From Emcibacter sp. (GTDB lineage Bacteria; Pseudomonadota; Alphaproteobacteria; Sphingomonadales; Emcibacteraceae): a stretch of 64,000 nt of DNA. Where the stretch lies: positions 1 through 64,000 of the forward strand of contig JAIOYI010000003.1 in NCBI GenBank assembly GCA_021741205.1, given 5' to 3'. Positions 19,144 through 28,835 of the stretch are shown piece by piece; the stretch's first letter is position 1; every line of letters starts with the position of its first letter. The notes under the pieces are model-generated. The model ran no database searches and had not been told where the DNA came from. It saw nothing but the letters and a program-made list of their open reading frames with translations. The position numbers were made by a program, and so were the translations under genes.

Positions 19144-19926
19144 ATGACCTCATCGATGACGAACGATCTCATCTATCTTGAAAAAGAACAGCATATCGCC
19201 TGGCTTACACTCAATCGGCCAGACAGAAAGAATGCCCTGAACATCACAATGTGGCAAACCATACCAAGCCTTGTGCAAGAGGCTGAAAATGACCCCAATA
19301 TTCATATTCTTATTCTGCGATCTGCGGTAGAAAATATATTTTGCGCTGGTGCCGACATCAGTGAATTCAACCGCTTTATTAATGATAGAGAGGCCCGTGA
19401 CCAAAATCGTCTTGCCATTCGTAATGCGTGCCTTGCCCTTGAAAAATTTTCCAAACCAAGCCTTGCGATGATTGCGGGTGCCTGTGTGGGAGGGGGTTGC
19501 ATTCTTGCCCTATGTTGTGACATACGCTTTGGGGACACCGCATCTCGTTACGGTATTACCCCCTCTAAACTTGGCCTCGTCTATGGCCTATCAGATACGA
19601 GGCGACTTATGGATCAGGTGGGCCCTGCGGCGACCAAAGACATTCTGTTTTCTGGCCGCATTATTGATGCCGACAAAGCGCTTCGGGTCGGCCTTATCAA
19701 CGACATTTTTCCGCCCCAGAAGCTGAAGCAGGAAACACTGCGTTATGCGGAAATTCTGTTGAATAATAGTGCCTTTAGCCTGCGGGAAATAAAAAAAATC
19801 ATTGCCCGTGTCCAGACGGGCGTACGTGATGATGATAACCTGTCCGAAGATATTTTTATGGATGCCTTTGATGGTCAAGATCACAAAAAGGGCGTTGATC
19901 TCTTTTTAAATAAAGATAAAAATTAA
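19144..19926 (+). CDS. divergent enoyl-CoA hydratase/isomerase-family protein
   Basis: This is a crotonase-fold protein of 260 residues. The oxyanion-hole motif CAGADISEF (about 67-75) and the GGG turn are conserved, but both hydratase glutamates are replaced: Ile120 in GGGCILA and Ser141 in ITPSKLGLVYG. It therefore probably does not act as a standard hydratase and may be an isomerase, hydrolase or other crotonase-type enzyme. The ATG was chosen because AAGGA lies 6 bases upstream; a TTG codon 6 bases earlier abuts that site. It converges on holA. Confidence 0.8.
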   Translation: MTSSMTNDLIYLEKEQHIAWLTLNRPDRKNALNITMWQTIPSLVQEAENDPNIHILILRSAVENIFCAGADISEFNRFINDREARDQNRLAIRNACLALEKFSKPSLAMIAGACVGGGCILALCCDIRFGDTASRYGITPSKLGLVYGLSDTRRLMDQVGPAATKDILFSGRIIDADKALRVGLINDIFPPQKLKQETLRYAEILLNNSAFSLREIKKIIARVQTGVRDDDNLSEDIFMDAFDGQDHKKGVDLFLNKDKN

Positions 19927-19932
19927 ATAAAA

Positions 19933-19959
19933 ACGTTAAGGATATTATTGTCTTAACGT
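19933..19959 (-). terminator. rho-independent terminator of the leuS-lptE-holA unit
   Basis: An 8-bp perfect stem (ACGTTAAG with CTTAACGT) and 11-base loop overlap the holA stop codon. Reading leftward, the stem is followed by TTTTATTT, a proper T tract. The rightward side has no T run. Confidence 0.75.
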
Positions 19960-21002
19960 CTTCCCGTCCCAATACGTGCTGCATTGGCAATACGCAGGCA
20001 GGCTCGAGCGCAAATAGCTTCTGCAGGAAGTCCTGTAACCTTGCAATCGGCCTCAGCCTGCATAACAACCTCCAGGGCATCGGATAATTTAGCCGTTGAC
20101 CATCTGGACAGCTGGGTCATAAGCATTTTTTTCTCGGGCGAATAGGGGCTATAAACCACAGATATTAAAGCCTTTTCAGCGGGAATTCCTTTATCCATAC
20201 TACCCCGGACAAAATGCAATTTTTGCAATCGTCGTGCGACACTACGTAAAATAGGAATGGCATTTTCGCCCCGATTAAAGGCCTTAAACAATGTTTCATC
20301 AAGTTCCTTTAAATCACCGCCCGTCGTTGCAACGGCAATCATATCCAATGTCAGCGTACCACTATCACCAACACAGGCCCTCGCATCGGCCAGTTTTACC
20401 AATTGGTGTCTTTCTTCAGTATGAGATCCCATGTAAAGGGAAAGTTTTTCAAGCTCATTACGGGAAATCATTCGATCTCCCCCTAAATTAGCGTGCAAGT
20501 AAGCCACCGCATCGGGGTCTATGCCTAAATTATGCTCTTTCATGACTTCAAAAATCAAATCTTGCAAACCACCATAATCATCCTCATAACAGGCAATAAC
20601 AGCAGCATTCTTTGCAGCGCCAAATAATTTAACCAACGAAGACGTTCCTTTAAGACCGCCTGCCGTAATAATCACCAAACCATCCCCCACAGGATTATCG
20701 AGAAAGGATTTTACAGCATCTGTAACAGCATCAGTTGCGCCGTCAATCCGAACAACCCGCCGTCCACCCATCATGGAAATAGCCGCCGCCTCATCGGCCA
20801 ACAGATAGGGTTCGGATTTCAACTGGTCTAGTCCGATATTGGCCACAAGAAAAGCATCCCGAAGATCTTTTACAATCTGATGCGCTATCTTATCCGCCCT
20901 TTCCCTGACCGATCCCTCGTCATGACCATAAATCAACACAGCCCGAAAGACAGGATTTAATTTTTTAATCTGTATTGCAATATCGTTTTTATTTAATTTC
21001 AT
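19953..21002 (-). CDS. holA: DNA polymerase III subunit delta
   Basis: The delta subunit of the clamp loader opens the beta sliding clamp during replication. The protein has 349 residues, the family length, with the N-terminal opening FRAVLIYGHDEGSVRERADKIA, the MMGGRRVVRIDG segment typical of HolA, and a C-terminal helical region. It lacks a Walker A motif, as expected for delta. It follows lptE and leuS in the conserved alphaproteobacterial order. Confidence 0.93.
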   Translation of the reverse strand: MKLNKNDIAIQIKKLNPVFRAVLIYGHDEGSVRERADKIAHQIVKDLRDAFLVANIGLDQLKSEPYLLADEAAAISMMGGRRVVRIDGATDAVTDAVKSFLDNPVGDGLVIITAGGLKGTSSLVKLFGAAKNAAVIACYEDDYGGLQDLIFEVMKEHNLGIDPDAVAYLHANLGGDRMISRNELEKLSLYMGSHTEERHQLVKLADARACVGDSGTLTLDMIAVATTGGDLKELDETLFKAFNRGENAIPILRSVARRLQKLHFVRGSMDKGIPAEKALISVVYSPYSPEKKMLMTQLSRWSTAKLSDALEVVMQAEADCKVTGLPAEAICARACLRIANAARIGTGRR

Positions 21003-21014
21003 AACCGTGAAATA

Positions 21015-21566
21015 TTATTCCTTAGGAACAGATTTGCTGAAATAAGCGCCGATTTTTGTCGCCATCTGATTGGCAATCTCTTCGGATAGACGTTTCATAG
21101 AGGCCTGCCTTGCGATCATATTAGAATAATCCGATTGGGCCAAATCATAAGTCACGAGCGCCCTTGCCGCAGAGTCCAATACAATTTTTGCTGTGGCTAC
21201 CTCCTCTAATTGATAGGCCGCCACCAGTTTCAAATTCTGCAGAGTAACAGATTCATCTTCCCTAATTCCGTAACCATGTTCTTCAATCAAAAAGGTGACT
21301 TTAAGAATATATTCTGCCTGAGCGGTTTCCCCGTAAGGCGTCAAACGGTCCAAAAGATTATTGCGAATGACCTGACCTATGCGGGATGAGCGCCCTTCTT
21401 CTGTTATGCTCGCTATGCGGATATTAGCCATGACATTCCGAAGGTCGCCCTTGCCATCAGAAAATTGACCATACATAGGTTTATAGCCGCATCCCGATAT
21501 AAAAAGAGTAAGAATAATACCCTTAACAAAAATCAGAAAGAAATTCGGACGCATGGAATGCTGCAT
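21015..21566 (-). CDS. lptE: LPS-assembly lipoprotein LptE
   Basis: LptE plugs the LptD barrel that places lipopolysaccharide in the outer leaflet. The protein has 183 residues with a lipoprotein signal peptide and lipobox FISGC (Cys26), followed by GYKPMYG, typical of alphaproteobacterial LptE. The rest is a small alpha/beta domain with VTYDLAQSDYSN near the C terminus. AGGATAAGCT precedes the ATG, which lies 8 bases after the leuS stop. It is essential in most Gram-negative bacteria. Confidence 0.9.
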   Translation of the reverse strand: MQHSMRPNFFLIFVKGIILTLFISGCGYKPMYGQFSDGKGDLRNVMANIRIASITEEGRSSRIGQVIRNNLLDRLTPYGETAQAEYILKVTFLIEEHGYGIREDESVTLQNLKLVAAYQLEEVATAKIVLDSAARALVTYDLAQSDYSNMIARQASMKRLSEEIANQMATKIGAYFSKSVPKE

Positions 21567-21574
21567 AGCTTATC

Positions 21575-24130
21575 CTAAATCACAATATTAACAATCCGGT
21601 TTGGCACCACAATAATTTTACGAATAGGGCTGTCACCTATGGCTTTTTGGATTTTTTCACGCTTGAGGGCATGACTTTCCACATCGATCTTATCCATATC
21701 CTTTGGCAGACTGATGGTATCCCGAAGTTTACCTTGAATTTGTATGGCTATGGTCACCGTATTTTCCTGCATCAATTCAGGTCTTGCAACAGGCCATAGG
21801 GCATCGGTCACAAGCCCCTCATGCCCCATAATTTGCCACATTTCTTCGGATAAATGAGGCATCATAGGTGCCGATAGCTGGATTAAGCTGGTCAAGGCCT
21901 CCCTAAGCGCAAAAATATCCCCGTCAGATCCATCAGATTTAAAGGCGCCGATGGCATTGGTGAATTTATAGATCTGAGCCACCGCATTGTTAAAATGAAA
22001 ATCTTCAATATCATGCTCGATGGCGTGAATGCTTACATGGGTCATGCGCCGCAATTCTTGCGCCTTGTCACTAAAATCATGGGGTTCATGGTCAATATTT
22101 GGCAAATCTTCCAATCCAGTCAGAATGGTGCGCCATAAGCGGCCCGTAAATCGCCAGGCGCCCTCAACCCCCTCTTCCGTCCATTCAAGATCCCGTTCGG
22201 GGGGGCTGTCAGACAACATGAACCAACGCGCCGTATCGGCACCGTACAAATCAATGATTTCGGTGGGGTCAACCACATTTTTCTTTGATTTTGACATTTT
22301 GATAGAGCGGCCAACCTTAACTGGATTGCCGCTTTTCTTTTCGATAAACGTGCCGTTCTCTGTCTTATTCAAATCCGCGGGAAAAACCCATTCACCCTGT
22401 TTATTTTGATAAGTCTCATGACAAACCATGCCTTGGGTAAAAAGGCCATCAAAGGGTTCGTCAACCGATAACAGACCAATTTTTTTCATGGCACGGGTAT
22501 AAAAGCGGGAATAAAGCAAATGCAAAATAGCATGCTCTACCCCACCGACATATTGATCCACTGGAAGCCAATAATTCGCAGCATCACTCTCGACGGGATT
22601 GTCTGACTTGGGTGAACAAAAACGGGCAAAATACCATGACGAATCAATAAAGGTATCAAAGGTATCTGTTTCCCGTTTTGCGGCCTTACCACATTTCGGA
22701 CAATCGACATTTTTCCATGTGGGGTGATGTTCCAAGGGATTGCCCGGCTTATCAAAGCTAATGTCTTCAGGCAGAATGATCGGCAAATCTGCCTTCGGTA
22801 CACCTACAACGCCACAATCCTCGCAATGGATCACAGGAATAGGACAACCCCAATAGCGTTGACGGGAAATACCCCAGTCCCGCAAGCGAAAATTAACGGT
22901 TTTTTTGCCAAATCCACCCTCTTCGGCACGACGAGCAACCTCCGCCTTGGCCTCATCAATGGTCATGCCATTCAGAAATTCGGACTTAAATAAGGTGCCA
23001 GTTCCCGTATAGGCTTCGCGCCCTATAGTGAAATTTTCATCCGCATCATCGGGCATAATCACAGGACGCACATCAAGGCCGTATTTATGGGCAAAGTCCA
23101 GATCCCGCTGATCATGAGCTGCCGACATAAAAATCGCCCCCGTGCCGTAATCCATCAAGACAAAATTTGCCACAAAAATCGGTAACACTCTATCTTCAAA
23201 AGGTGCCTTTGCCACAATACCCGTATCAAACCCCTTTTTTTCCATTTTTTCCATGGCTTCTTCAGTGGTCGCCCCTTTGCGGCAATCAAGGATAAAATCT
23301 CTTAAATCAGGATTGGTTTTCGCTAATTTTTCGGCCAAGGGGTGATCGGCCGCAATGGCCATGCCGCAAGCCCCAAAGATTGTGTCAGGTCTTGTGGTAT
23401 AAACCTCTAAATCTTCTTGACCTTCAATGGCAAAAAACAGGCGCAACCCCTCGGACCTTCCAATCCAATTTTTCTGCATGGTGCGGACTTTTTCAGGCCA
23501 GCGGGGTAAATTATCCAAGGCTGTGTTTAATTCTTCGGCATAGTCGGTGATTTTAAGAAACCACTGGCTAAGTCTGCGGCGCTCTACTGGTGCGCCAGAA
23601 CGCCAGCCGCAACCATCCACCACCTGTTCATTGGCAAGAACCGTATTATCCACAGGATCCCAATTGACCCATGATTCTTTTCGGTAAACCAAATCCTCAA
23701 CCATAAAATCCAAAAACATTTTCTGCTCTTGGGCATAATATTCTGGATCACAGGTGGCAAATTCTCTCGACCAATCGATACTAAGACCCATTTGTTGCAA
23801 CTGACCCCGCATATGATCAATGTTTTCATACGTCCATTTGGCCGGATGAACATTATGCTGCATGGCGGCATTCTCCGCAGGCATACCAAAGGCATCCCAA
23901 CCCATGGGGTGTAAAACATTATACCCCTTTGCCCGACGATATCGTGCCACCACGTCGCCTTGGGTATAGTTTCGCACATGCCCCATATGAATTTTACCCG
24001 AAGGATAAGGAAACATTTCCAGCACATAATATTTTGGTCTGGATTTATCCTCAATCGCCTTGAAGGTTTCTTTGTCCGTCCAAATTTTTTGCCATTTTGC
24101 CTCGGTCAGAGCGGCGTTATAGCGTGTCAT
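21575..24130 (-). CDS. leuS: leucyl-tRNA synthetase
   Basis: This class I aminoacyl-tRNA synthetase of 851 residues charges tRNA-Leu. It shows the HIGH-type motif HMGH (in [12 protein letters not shown]), the connective editing domain (TTRPDTIFG), a zinc-like Cys pair region (VDCPKCGKA), the KMSKS loop [12 protein letters not shown] and a C-terminal anticodon/tRNA-binding domain. No frameshift is seen. It is first in the leuS-lptE-holA run. Confidence 0.98.
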   Translation of the reverse strand: MTRYNAALTEAKWQKIWTDKETFKAIEDKSRPKYYVLEMFPYPSGKIHMGHVRNYTQGDVVARYRRAKGYNVLHPMGWDAFGMPAENAAMQHNVHPAKWTYENIDHMRGQLQQMGLSIDWSREFATCDPEYYAQEQKMFLDFMVEDLVYRKESWVNWDPVDNTVLANEQVVDGCGWRSGAPVERRRLSQWFLKITDYAEELNTALDNLPRWPEKVRTMQKNWIGRSEGLRLFFAIEGQEDLEVYTTRPDTIFGACGMAIAADHPLAEKLAKTNPDLRDFILDCRKGATTEEAMEKMEKKGFDTGIVAKAPFEDRVLPIFVANFVLMDYGTGAIFMSAAHDQRDLDFAHKYGLDVRPVIMPDDADENFTIGREAYTGTGTLFKSEFLNGMTIDEAKAEVARRAEEGGFGKKTVNFRLRDWGISRQRYWGCPIPVIHCEDCGVVGVPKADLPIILPEDISFDKPGNPLEHHPTWKNVDCPKCGKAAKRETDTFDTFIDSSWYFARFCSPKSDNPVESDAANYWLPVDQYVGGVEHAILHLLYSRFYTRAMKKIGLLSVDEPFDGLFTQGMVCHETYQNKQGEWVFPADLNKTENGTFIEKKSGNPVKVGRSIKMSKSKKNVVDPTEIIDLYGADTARWFMLSDSPPERDLEWTEEGVEGAWRFTGRLWRTILTGLEDLPNIDHEPHDFSDKAQELRRMTHVSIHAIEHDIEDFHFNNAVAQIYKFTNAIGAFKSDGSDGDIFALREALTSLIQLSAPMMPHLSEEMWQIMGHEGLVTDALWPVARPELMQENTVTIAIQIQGKLRDTISLPKDMDKIDVESHALKREKIQKAIGDSPIRKIIVVPNRIVNIVI

Positions 24131-24184
24131 CTTTTTTCCTGATCTTGATTAGACATAATTTGAAAAATATTTTTAAACGATACA

Positions 24185-24670
24185 TTACCGAATAGGGGCG
24201 TTATTGCGTCGAAGTAATTTAGCCTGCATCAAAATGGCATTACTGATCGTGATATCGGCGCCAGGGCGTGGCTCGATATCCTGCCATCCATTTTCCGTGC
24301 TGATTTGACGATGAACCGTAACTTTCAAAGAATCAGTGGTCAATTTTTTACCCAATATCACCAAATCAACCTTTGTGCGTTCCTTGTCATTGGTTGGATT
24401 GACTTTCCATTCCGTCAAAATAACCCCCCCATTATGTTCCGCCGATTTCAAGGGCATAAAGGACAATGTATCCAGAGAAGCCCGCCACAGATAGGCATTC
24501 ACTCCAATTTGATAGACCTCCTCAGCCGCCTCAACCTTGGCAACCTTATCATCACCACCGCCAAAAATACTGCACCCTGTCAAACTCACGACAAAGCCCG
24601 CAATCAAACCCATAGCCACTAATTTTGTAAAATTATTTGTCGGCTTTTCCATTACTTTATTCACGGTCAT
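24185..24670 (-). CDS. DUF3576 lipoprotein
   Basis: The lipoprotein has about 161 residues. After a hydrophobic signal segment, the lipobox SLTGC leads into SIFGGG and then the DUF3576 domain (VNAYLWRASLDTLSFMPL and the C-terminal AILMQAKLLRR). The family sits upstream of leuS in many Alphaproteobacteria and is of unknown function, presumably periplasmic or outer-membrane. I chose the internal ATG with a nearby GGA over an upstream ATG that would put 13 charged/aromatic residues before the signal peptide. Confidence 0.85.
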   Translation of the reverse strand: MTVNKVMEKPTNNFTKLVAMGLIAGFVVSLTGCSIFGGGDDKVAKVEAAEEVYQIGVNAYLWRASLDTLSFMPLKSAEHNGGVILTEWKVNPTNDKERTKVDLVILGKKLTTDSLKVTVHRQISTENGWQDIEPRPGADITISNAILMQAKLLRRNNAPIR

Positions 24671-25004
24671 GCATTTTCCATTCTTAAAATTAAAATAAGG
24701 CCATATCATAGCCTTTGATTTATCACCTTTAAAGCTGTTTATCTCTTATGGCTCTGTCAAACAAGAATTTCTTCTATAAATTTGTTCATTTGCAGGCACA
24801 GCCACCATAAAATATCCTTGACATATGGATTAATTTTTATCCGGAAGATAGGAATCAATATTGATCTTTGTCGTTAAATAATGTACGGTTACTCATATGT
24901 ACGTGATTCTTTTTTATCACAGAATATAAAAATATAGGGTTGAGATTTTTTTAATCTTTTGAATTTATACTCACTCCATAATTAAGTCAGTTTGAGGATA
25001 CGCC
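24671..25004. promoter_or_regulatory. divergent 330-base AT-rich control region
   Basis: This long AT-rich gap lies between the DUF3576 gene and the outer-membrane protein gene. I see no gene in it. Toward the right, TTGAGA at 24940-24945 and TTTATA at 24964-24969 (18-base spacer) are a possible sigma-70-type pair, and GAGGA at 24994-24998 is the ribosome-binding site for the following GTG. The long untranslated region leaves space for regulator sites. Confidence 0.35.
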
Positions 25005-25925
25005 GTGAAAAACCTAAAAGGCAGCATAATATTGATATGCGCCCTTGGCATTTATGCCATGGGATCTGTTGCCTATGCTGCGGCGGAGCCAGATAATAAT
25101 AAAAGCAAAAATTTGACATCGTCTATTTTATCTTTTTTCAGCAAAAGTGATGAAAAAAAGAACGTGGCAAAAGAAGTTATCCTTCTTAAAAAGCCCACCA
25201 AGGAAAATGCCGATCAATATATTACCCTGTCTGAAACGAAATCGGATTATAAATCTGTCAATAGTTTCGGCCTGGAAAGCACCCCAAAGAAATTATCCGT
25301 CAGACAATCCTATATGATCAAACCAACACTTTTATTCAATATGGGTGGCATGGGTCTTTCTGATAAAACACCTTCGGGCTTTACGAATACTCGGGCAAAT
25401 ACGATCGGCAATCATGTGACCTTTTCTTATGGTGATGATAGTTCATTATCAGAATCCAATGCACTGGATATTTCCTTTGGCTCACAATTCCTTATTGAAC
25501 CTTCCTTGATCTTATCCCCTTTATTTGATGGGTCTGAATTTGATCAAACCAACAATCGTCAGGCTTATAACTTTTCCGTTGATATGGGTTATGCTGGCTT
25601 TAAAATTGGTGCTTCCTATGGTCAGGAAAAAATGTTGTATGCCTCTGCTCTCAAGGGTTTTGATGTAGGGCTTGGTTATAATAGCCATAAATGGGGTGCA
25701 GACGTAAGGTTTGGCGAATATAAGCGGGAACATGATCGTCTTTTTGCCTCCTCGGAAGAATTTTACAATACCGTATATGCCTTTGAGGTTGGAGCCGCCT
25801 ATCAGATTTATTCCAACATCCGCTTTACAGGGCGTTTTACCTATTATTCCTATGGTCAAGAAAATGACATGAATAAAATTAGAAACAGTCAGGTATTTTT
25901 CTTAGGCACTAATGTTAATTTCTAA
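25005..25925 (+). CDS. outer-membrane beta-barrel protein, porin-like
   Basis: The protein has 306 residues. It has a Sec signal peptide (hydrophobic IILICALGIYAMG, cleavage likely after AYA), a charged Lys/Asp-rich stretch to about residue 95, then alternating aromatic/polar strands (YAGFKIGASYGQEK, YAFEVGAAYQIYSN, FTGRFTYYSYGQ). It ends in Phe (LGTNVNF), the BAM recognition signal. Glycine/tyrosine patterning resembles the porin_4 or generic OMP barrel families, but I cannot name the family. The start is GTG with GAGGA 6 bases upstream. It is monocistronic and converges on the thiE-like gene. Confidence 0.75.
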   Translation: MKNLKGSIILICALGIYAMGSVAYAAAEPDNNKSKNLTSSILSFFSKSDEKKNVAKEVILLKKPTKENADQYITLSETKSDYKSVNSFGLESTPKKLSVRQSYMIKPTLLFNMGGMGLSDKTPSGFTNTRANTIGNHVTFSYGDDSSLSESNALDISFGSQFLIEPSLILSPLFDGSEFDQTNNRQAYNFSVDMGYAGFKIGASYGQEKMLYASALKGFDVGLGYNSHKWGADVRFGEYKREHDRLFASSEEFYNTVYAFEVGAAYQIYSNIRFTGRFTYYSYGQENDMNKIRNSQVFFLGTNVNF

Positions 25926-26550
25926 CATCAAATCCTCTAATGGCCGCAAATCCCATCAATCCTGAACCGAGAAGTTCATCTGCATTCGCGCATGTTATCC
26001 CCCCCAAAGCATAAAGCGGTAAGCTTGTTTGTGATACCATATCCAAAACGCCAGATAAGCCCAGAACCTTATGCTTACCCGAAATCGTCTCTGGATGGCT
26101 TTGGGTCGGAAAGACGGGTGCAATAAGCCCCGCATCAATGGGCAGATACTCTGCCGCCCGAAGGGCTGTCCCATCATGACAGGCGGCCGTGATGAACCAT
26201 TTGGGGTGCCTTGCCCGAATGATATTACTTTTCCTCATTAATTTTTCAGGTAAGTGCATGCCATCGGCGTCCAGTTTTTCGGCCAAAACCAAATCTCCAG
26301 CCACCAAAAACATCATACCTTTTTCTTGACAAAGCATCCGCAAATGACGCCCTATATCTTCTCGCTCCGGATGATTATAATCCCGAAATATGACCGCAAA
26401 ATTTTTTGGAAGTGTGGCAATAATTTTTTCTGGACGAGCGACCGCCTCATGATCAGTCATAAAAAAGGCAGGTGGAAATTGATCCCCCGTTTCATGAAGC
26501 TGATTGAGGGTTATGGCTATGTCTGTTATGGTCGCTTTCTGAACTGTCAT
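25915..26550 (-). CDS. thiamine phosphate synthase/TenI-family protein
   Basis: This is a TIM-barrel protein of about 211 residues in the ThiE/TenI superfamily. Seen are DGMHLPEKLM (the phosphate/pyrophosphate-site HL motif), APVFPTQSHP and the C-terminal LYALGGIT with the phosphate-binding Gly loop. ThiE joins HMP-PP and thiazole phosphate; TenI only isomerises the thiazole, and stand-alone copies such as this cannot be told apart by eye. I chose the ATG just inside the divergent gap to yggS. No TPP riboswitch fits in the 28-base gap. The 3' end overlaps the porin gene by 11 bases. Confidence 0.78.
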   Translation of the reverse strand: MTVQKATITDIAITLNQLHETGDQFPPAFFMTDHEAVARPEKIIATLPKNFAVIFRDYNHPEREDIGRHLRMLCQEKGMMFLVAGDLVLAEKLDADGMHLPEKLMRKSNIIRARHPKWFITAACHDGTALRAAEYLPIDAGLIAPVFPTQSHPETISGKHKVLGLSGVLDMVSQTSLPLYALGGITCANADELLGSGLMGFAAIRGFDVRN

Positions 26551-26578
26551 AGACCAACAATAATACAGGAAATATATA

Positions 26579-27232
26579 TTGACCAGCAAACTTGATGCGA
26601 TCCTTCAAAATATTGAGGCGATGGCCCGCAGAGCAAAAAGAAATACCGAAGATATCACCTTGATTGCCGTCTCAAAAACCAAATCTATTCAAGATATTAT
26701 TCCCCTATTGAATCAGGGGCATCGTGTTTTCGGTGAAAATAAAATACAGGAAGCACAGGATAAATGGCCGTTGCTCCGTCAAGATTACACCGCTATAGAA
26801 TTGCACCTGATCGGCCCCTTACAAAGCAACAAGGTGAGGCAGGCCATTCAGACATTTGATGTTATAGAAACCGTAGACAGACCAAAAATAGCCCGAGCTA
26901 TCGCCCGCATCAGTCAGGAAGAGCAAAAAATTTGCCCTTGTTATATCCAAATAAATGTGGGATGCGAGGATCAAAAAGCGGGCATTGATCCCAATCAGGC
27001 CGATGCCTTTATTAAACTATGCCGAGATGAATTAAAGCTTCCCATCGTGGGATTAATGTGCATTCCTCCCGCAGACCAAGATCCCAAAGAATATTTTTTA
27101 TTACTGAAAGAAATTGCGGATCGCAATCAGCTCGCAAAATTATCTATGGGTATGAGCGGCGACTATGCGCTTGCCATTGAATGCGGCGCAACAAGCGTTC
27201 GCATTGGAACAGCTCTTTTTGGTGAACGATAA
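26579..27232 (+). CDS. PLP homeostasis protein, YggS family
   Basis: This is a 217-residue TIM-barrel protein of the YggS/PROSC family, which binds pyridoxal phosphate and maintains PLP and amino-acid balance. The PLP lysine is in IAVSKTKS. Further family motifs are FGENKIQEAQDKW, LHLIGPLQSNKV and the C-terminal MGMSGDYALAIECGATSVRIGTALFGER. Initiation is at TTG, supported by AGGA 8 bases upstream and by the divergent thiE-like start. Confidence 0.93.
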   Translation: MTSKLDAILQNIEAMARRAKRNTEDITLIAVSKTKSIQDIIPLLNQGHRVFGENKIQEAQDKWPLLRQDYTAIELHLIGPLQSNKVRQAIQTFDVIETVDRPKIARAIARISQEEQKICPCYIQINVGCEDQKAGIDPNQADAFIKLCRDELKLPIVGLMCIPPADQDPKEYFLLLKEIADRNQLAKLSMGMSGDYALAIECGATSVRIGTALFGER

Positions 27233-27237
27233 AAAAA

Positions 27238-27266
27238 TCGGTGTCCTTAATAAATAAGAACACCGA
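27238..27266 (-). terminator. rho-independent terminator of the psp operon
   Basis: The stem TCGGTGT/ACACCGA plus inner CTTA/TAAG pairing is followed, leftward, by seven T residues (27231-27237). It lies at the 3' end of the L,D-transpeptidase gene and its T tract touches the yggS stop codon. Confidence 0.8.
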
Positions 27267-27297
27267 AGGCGGAAGATATCAACAGGGTTGATAGGGT

Positions 27298-27846
27298 TTA
27301 AGGAGCCGTCACCTTTAATATTGTCATAGGCGATAATTGAGGAAGAATTTCTAGAATATCCTGTTTCTTTAAGGCAATACAGCCCGCCGTTCCTTCGAAT
27401 GTATCGTTACTCGCCTCTCGGGCAACATGAAGGAATATGGCACTGCCCCCGCCTTTTTTAATCGGATTATCATTATGACCAAGCACCACAATTACGTCAT
27501 AAGCATCATCATCACGCCATAAATTTTCCGCACTGGTATGATAGGGCAACATGACGGACTGATTATAGGCCAAATCATCAGGATCATCGCACCAGCCATC
27601 TTCTTTCAAAAGCGCCATCATAGGAACCTGAGTATAAATAGGTCTGGATAATTTATCATAGCGATAATAAACCGTGCGCAGCGGAAAACTCCCCGCAGGT
27701 GTTTTCAAATCTCCCTCAGTCTTTAAAAGACCAATGCCCTTTTTGCCCAAAGCACAAGGATAGCTTTTATCCCCTAATGTCAAGATGCCCTGTGTCGGAT
27801 TATCATTCACGGGCCTCACAATAATATCGGTTATTTCTTGTCCCAT
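27298..27846 (-). CDS. L,D-transpeptidase (YkuD) family protein, last gene of the psp operon
   Basis: This is a 182-residue YkuD-fold protein. Catalytic features are the His in VLGHNDNP and in IFLHVARE, and the nucleophilic Cys in FEGTAGCIAL. L,D-transpeptidases make 3-3 crosslinks in peptidoglycan or attach envelope proteins. There is no clear signal peptide, as in a subset of stand-alone catalytic domains. It lies 21 bases after the second pspC and before a shared terminator, so it is likely co-induced by envelope stress (inference). Confidence 0.85.
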   Translation of the reverse strand: MGQEITDIIVRPVNDNPTQGILTLGDKSYPCALGKKGIGLLKTEGDLKTPAGSFPLRTVYYRYDKLSRPIYTQVPMMALLKEDGWCDDPDDLAYNQSVMLPYHTSAENLWRDDDAYDVIVVLGHNDNPIKKGGGSAIFLHVAREASNDTFEGTAGCIALKKQDILEILPQLSPMTILKVTAP

Positions 27847-27867
27847 AATTCTATCTCATTTTTTGTT

Positions 27868-28092
27868 TTAACGATAAAAATCATATGGCCTGTCATCCAA
27901 AAGCAGACTGACTAACAAATAACCGACGATAACAATGGGGCCTGTGATAAATAATGCCCCAATGCCAAGGACACGTAAAATAAGAGGATTGATACCCATA
28001 TATTCCCCAAGACCAGAGAATATGCCACATATCTTTCCACGACGGCTATTTTTGTATAATTTCCGAGGGCTATAGTCTTCATATTTACCCAT
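27868..28092 (-). CDS. PspC-domain membrane protein (short paralogue)
   Basis: This is a 74-residue PspC-domain protein. The basic RKLYKNSRRGKICGIFSGLGEYMGIN segment precedes a hydrophobic helix (ALFITGPIVIVGYLLVSLLL). It is a second, minimal PspC lacking the C-terminal tail of the upstream paralogue. PspC proteins sense envelope damage and free PspF from PspA. Two pspC genes in tandem could form mixed membrane complexes. Confidence 0.85.
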   Translation of the reverse strand: MGKYEDYSPRKLYKNSRRGKICGIFSGLGEYMGINPLILRVLGIGALFITGPIVIVGYLLVSLLLDDRPYDFYR

Positions 28093-28148
28093 ATCAATAT
28101 TCCTTATTTTATGTTAAAAGTCGTCTGTGATGTAAAAACCGCCTAAAA

Positions 28149-28556
28149 CTAGTCTTTCTTTAAATCTTCAAATTCTTTATGAAGTTTATATTCCTGTGAT
28201 GTCACATAGGCCTCTGTGGCCCGTAAGCGACGTTCAATTTCCCGAAATTTATGACGCACGTCACGAATGGTATTCTTCGGCTCAACTCTGACCCCTTTCC
28301 AGAAATCATCCTCTGCCTTTGTTTCAAATAAATCCGCAGGTTTTTCTTCCAGTAGCCATCCCATAACAATATAGGATATTGCAACAATAGCCGCTGCCGG
28401 TGATAAAAGGCCAAGCACAGAAACAATGCGAATAACGGTTTTGTTGATACCAGTATAGTCCGCTATGCCCGCACAAACGCCAAAGATTTTTGCATTTCTC
28501 TTATCCAGATATAATTTATTATATCTTGGAGGTTGTCCATGATGATGTACGGTCAT
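28149..28556 (-). CDS. pspC: phage shock protein C
   Basis: The protein has 135 residues with the PspC fold: LDKRNAKIFGVCAGIADYTGINKTVIR, a membrane helix (AAAIVAISYIVMGWLL) and a charged helical C-terminal tail (KFREIERRLRATEAYV). It signals membrane stress to PspA/PspF. The start is the ATG behind a strong GGAGGA, overlapping the pspB stop by four bases (ATGA). Confidence 0.93.
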   Translation of the reverse strand: MTVHHHGQPPRYNKLYLDKRNAKIFGVCAGIADYTGINKTVIRIVSVLGLLSPAAAIVAISYIVMGWLLEEKPADLFETKAEDDFWKGVRVEPKNTIRDVRHKFREIERRLRATEAYVTSQEYKLHKEFEDLKKD

Positions 28557-28768
28557 TTTTTTGTCCTCCAATCTGGGGAGTCCGTATCCAAAATCCGTTC
28601 AATATTTTGAATGCGCGATTCTATTCTTTCGGCACTATCCCATAATTCAGCCAGTATTTTTTCATCTTCCGATGTGAGGGTTTTGGACTGCTTCCATTTG
28701 GTGACATAATGAAAAATAATCATTAAAGGGGCGACCACCACCATAAATAAAACGCCAAGAGTTTCCAT
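28553..28768 (-). CDS. pspB: phage shock protein B
   Basis: PspB is a 71-residue inner-membrane protein with an N-terminal transmembrane helix (GVLFMVVVAPLMIIFHYV) and a cytosolic coiled coil (DEKILAELWDSAERIESRIQ), exactly the PspB layout. With PspC it transmits envelope stress. It is translationally coupled to pspC. Confidence 0.93.
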   Translation of the reverse strand: METLGVLFMVVVAPLMIIFHYVTKWKQSKTLTSEDEKILAELWDSAERIESRIQNIERILDTDSPDWRTKK

Positions 28769-28835
28769 GTTTTGATCCTTTTTTGATCTTATCCCCCCAA
28801 ATATGGGGATGATTGTTATAATAGAGGCTGGTACA

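Noticed and set aside
26551-26578. a TPP riboswitch before the thiE-like gene
   Set aside because: Only 28 bases separate it from yggS, far too short for the aptamer.
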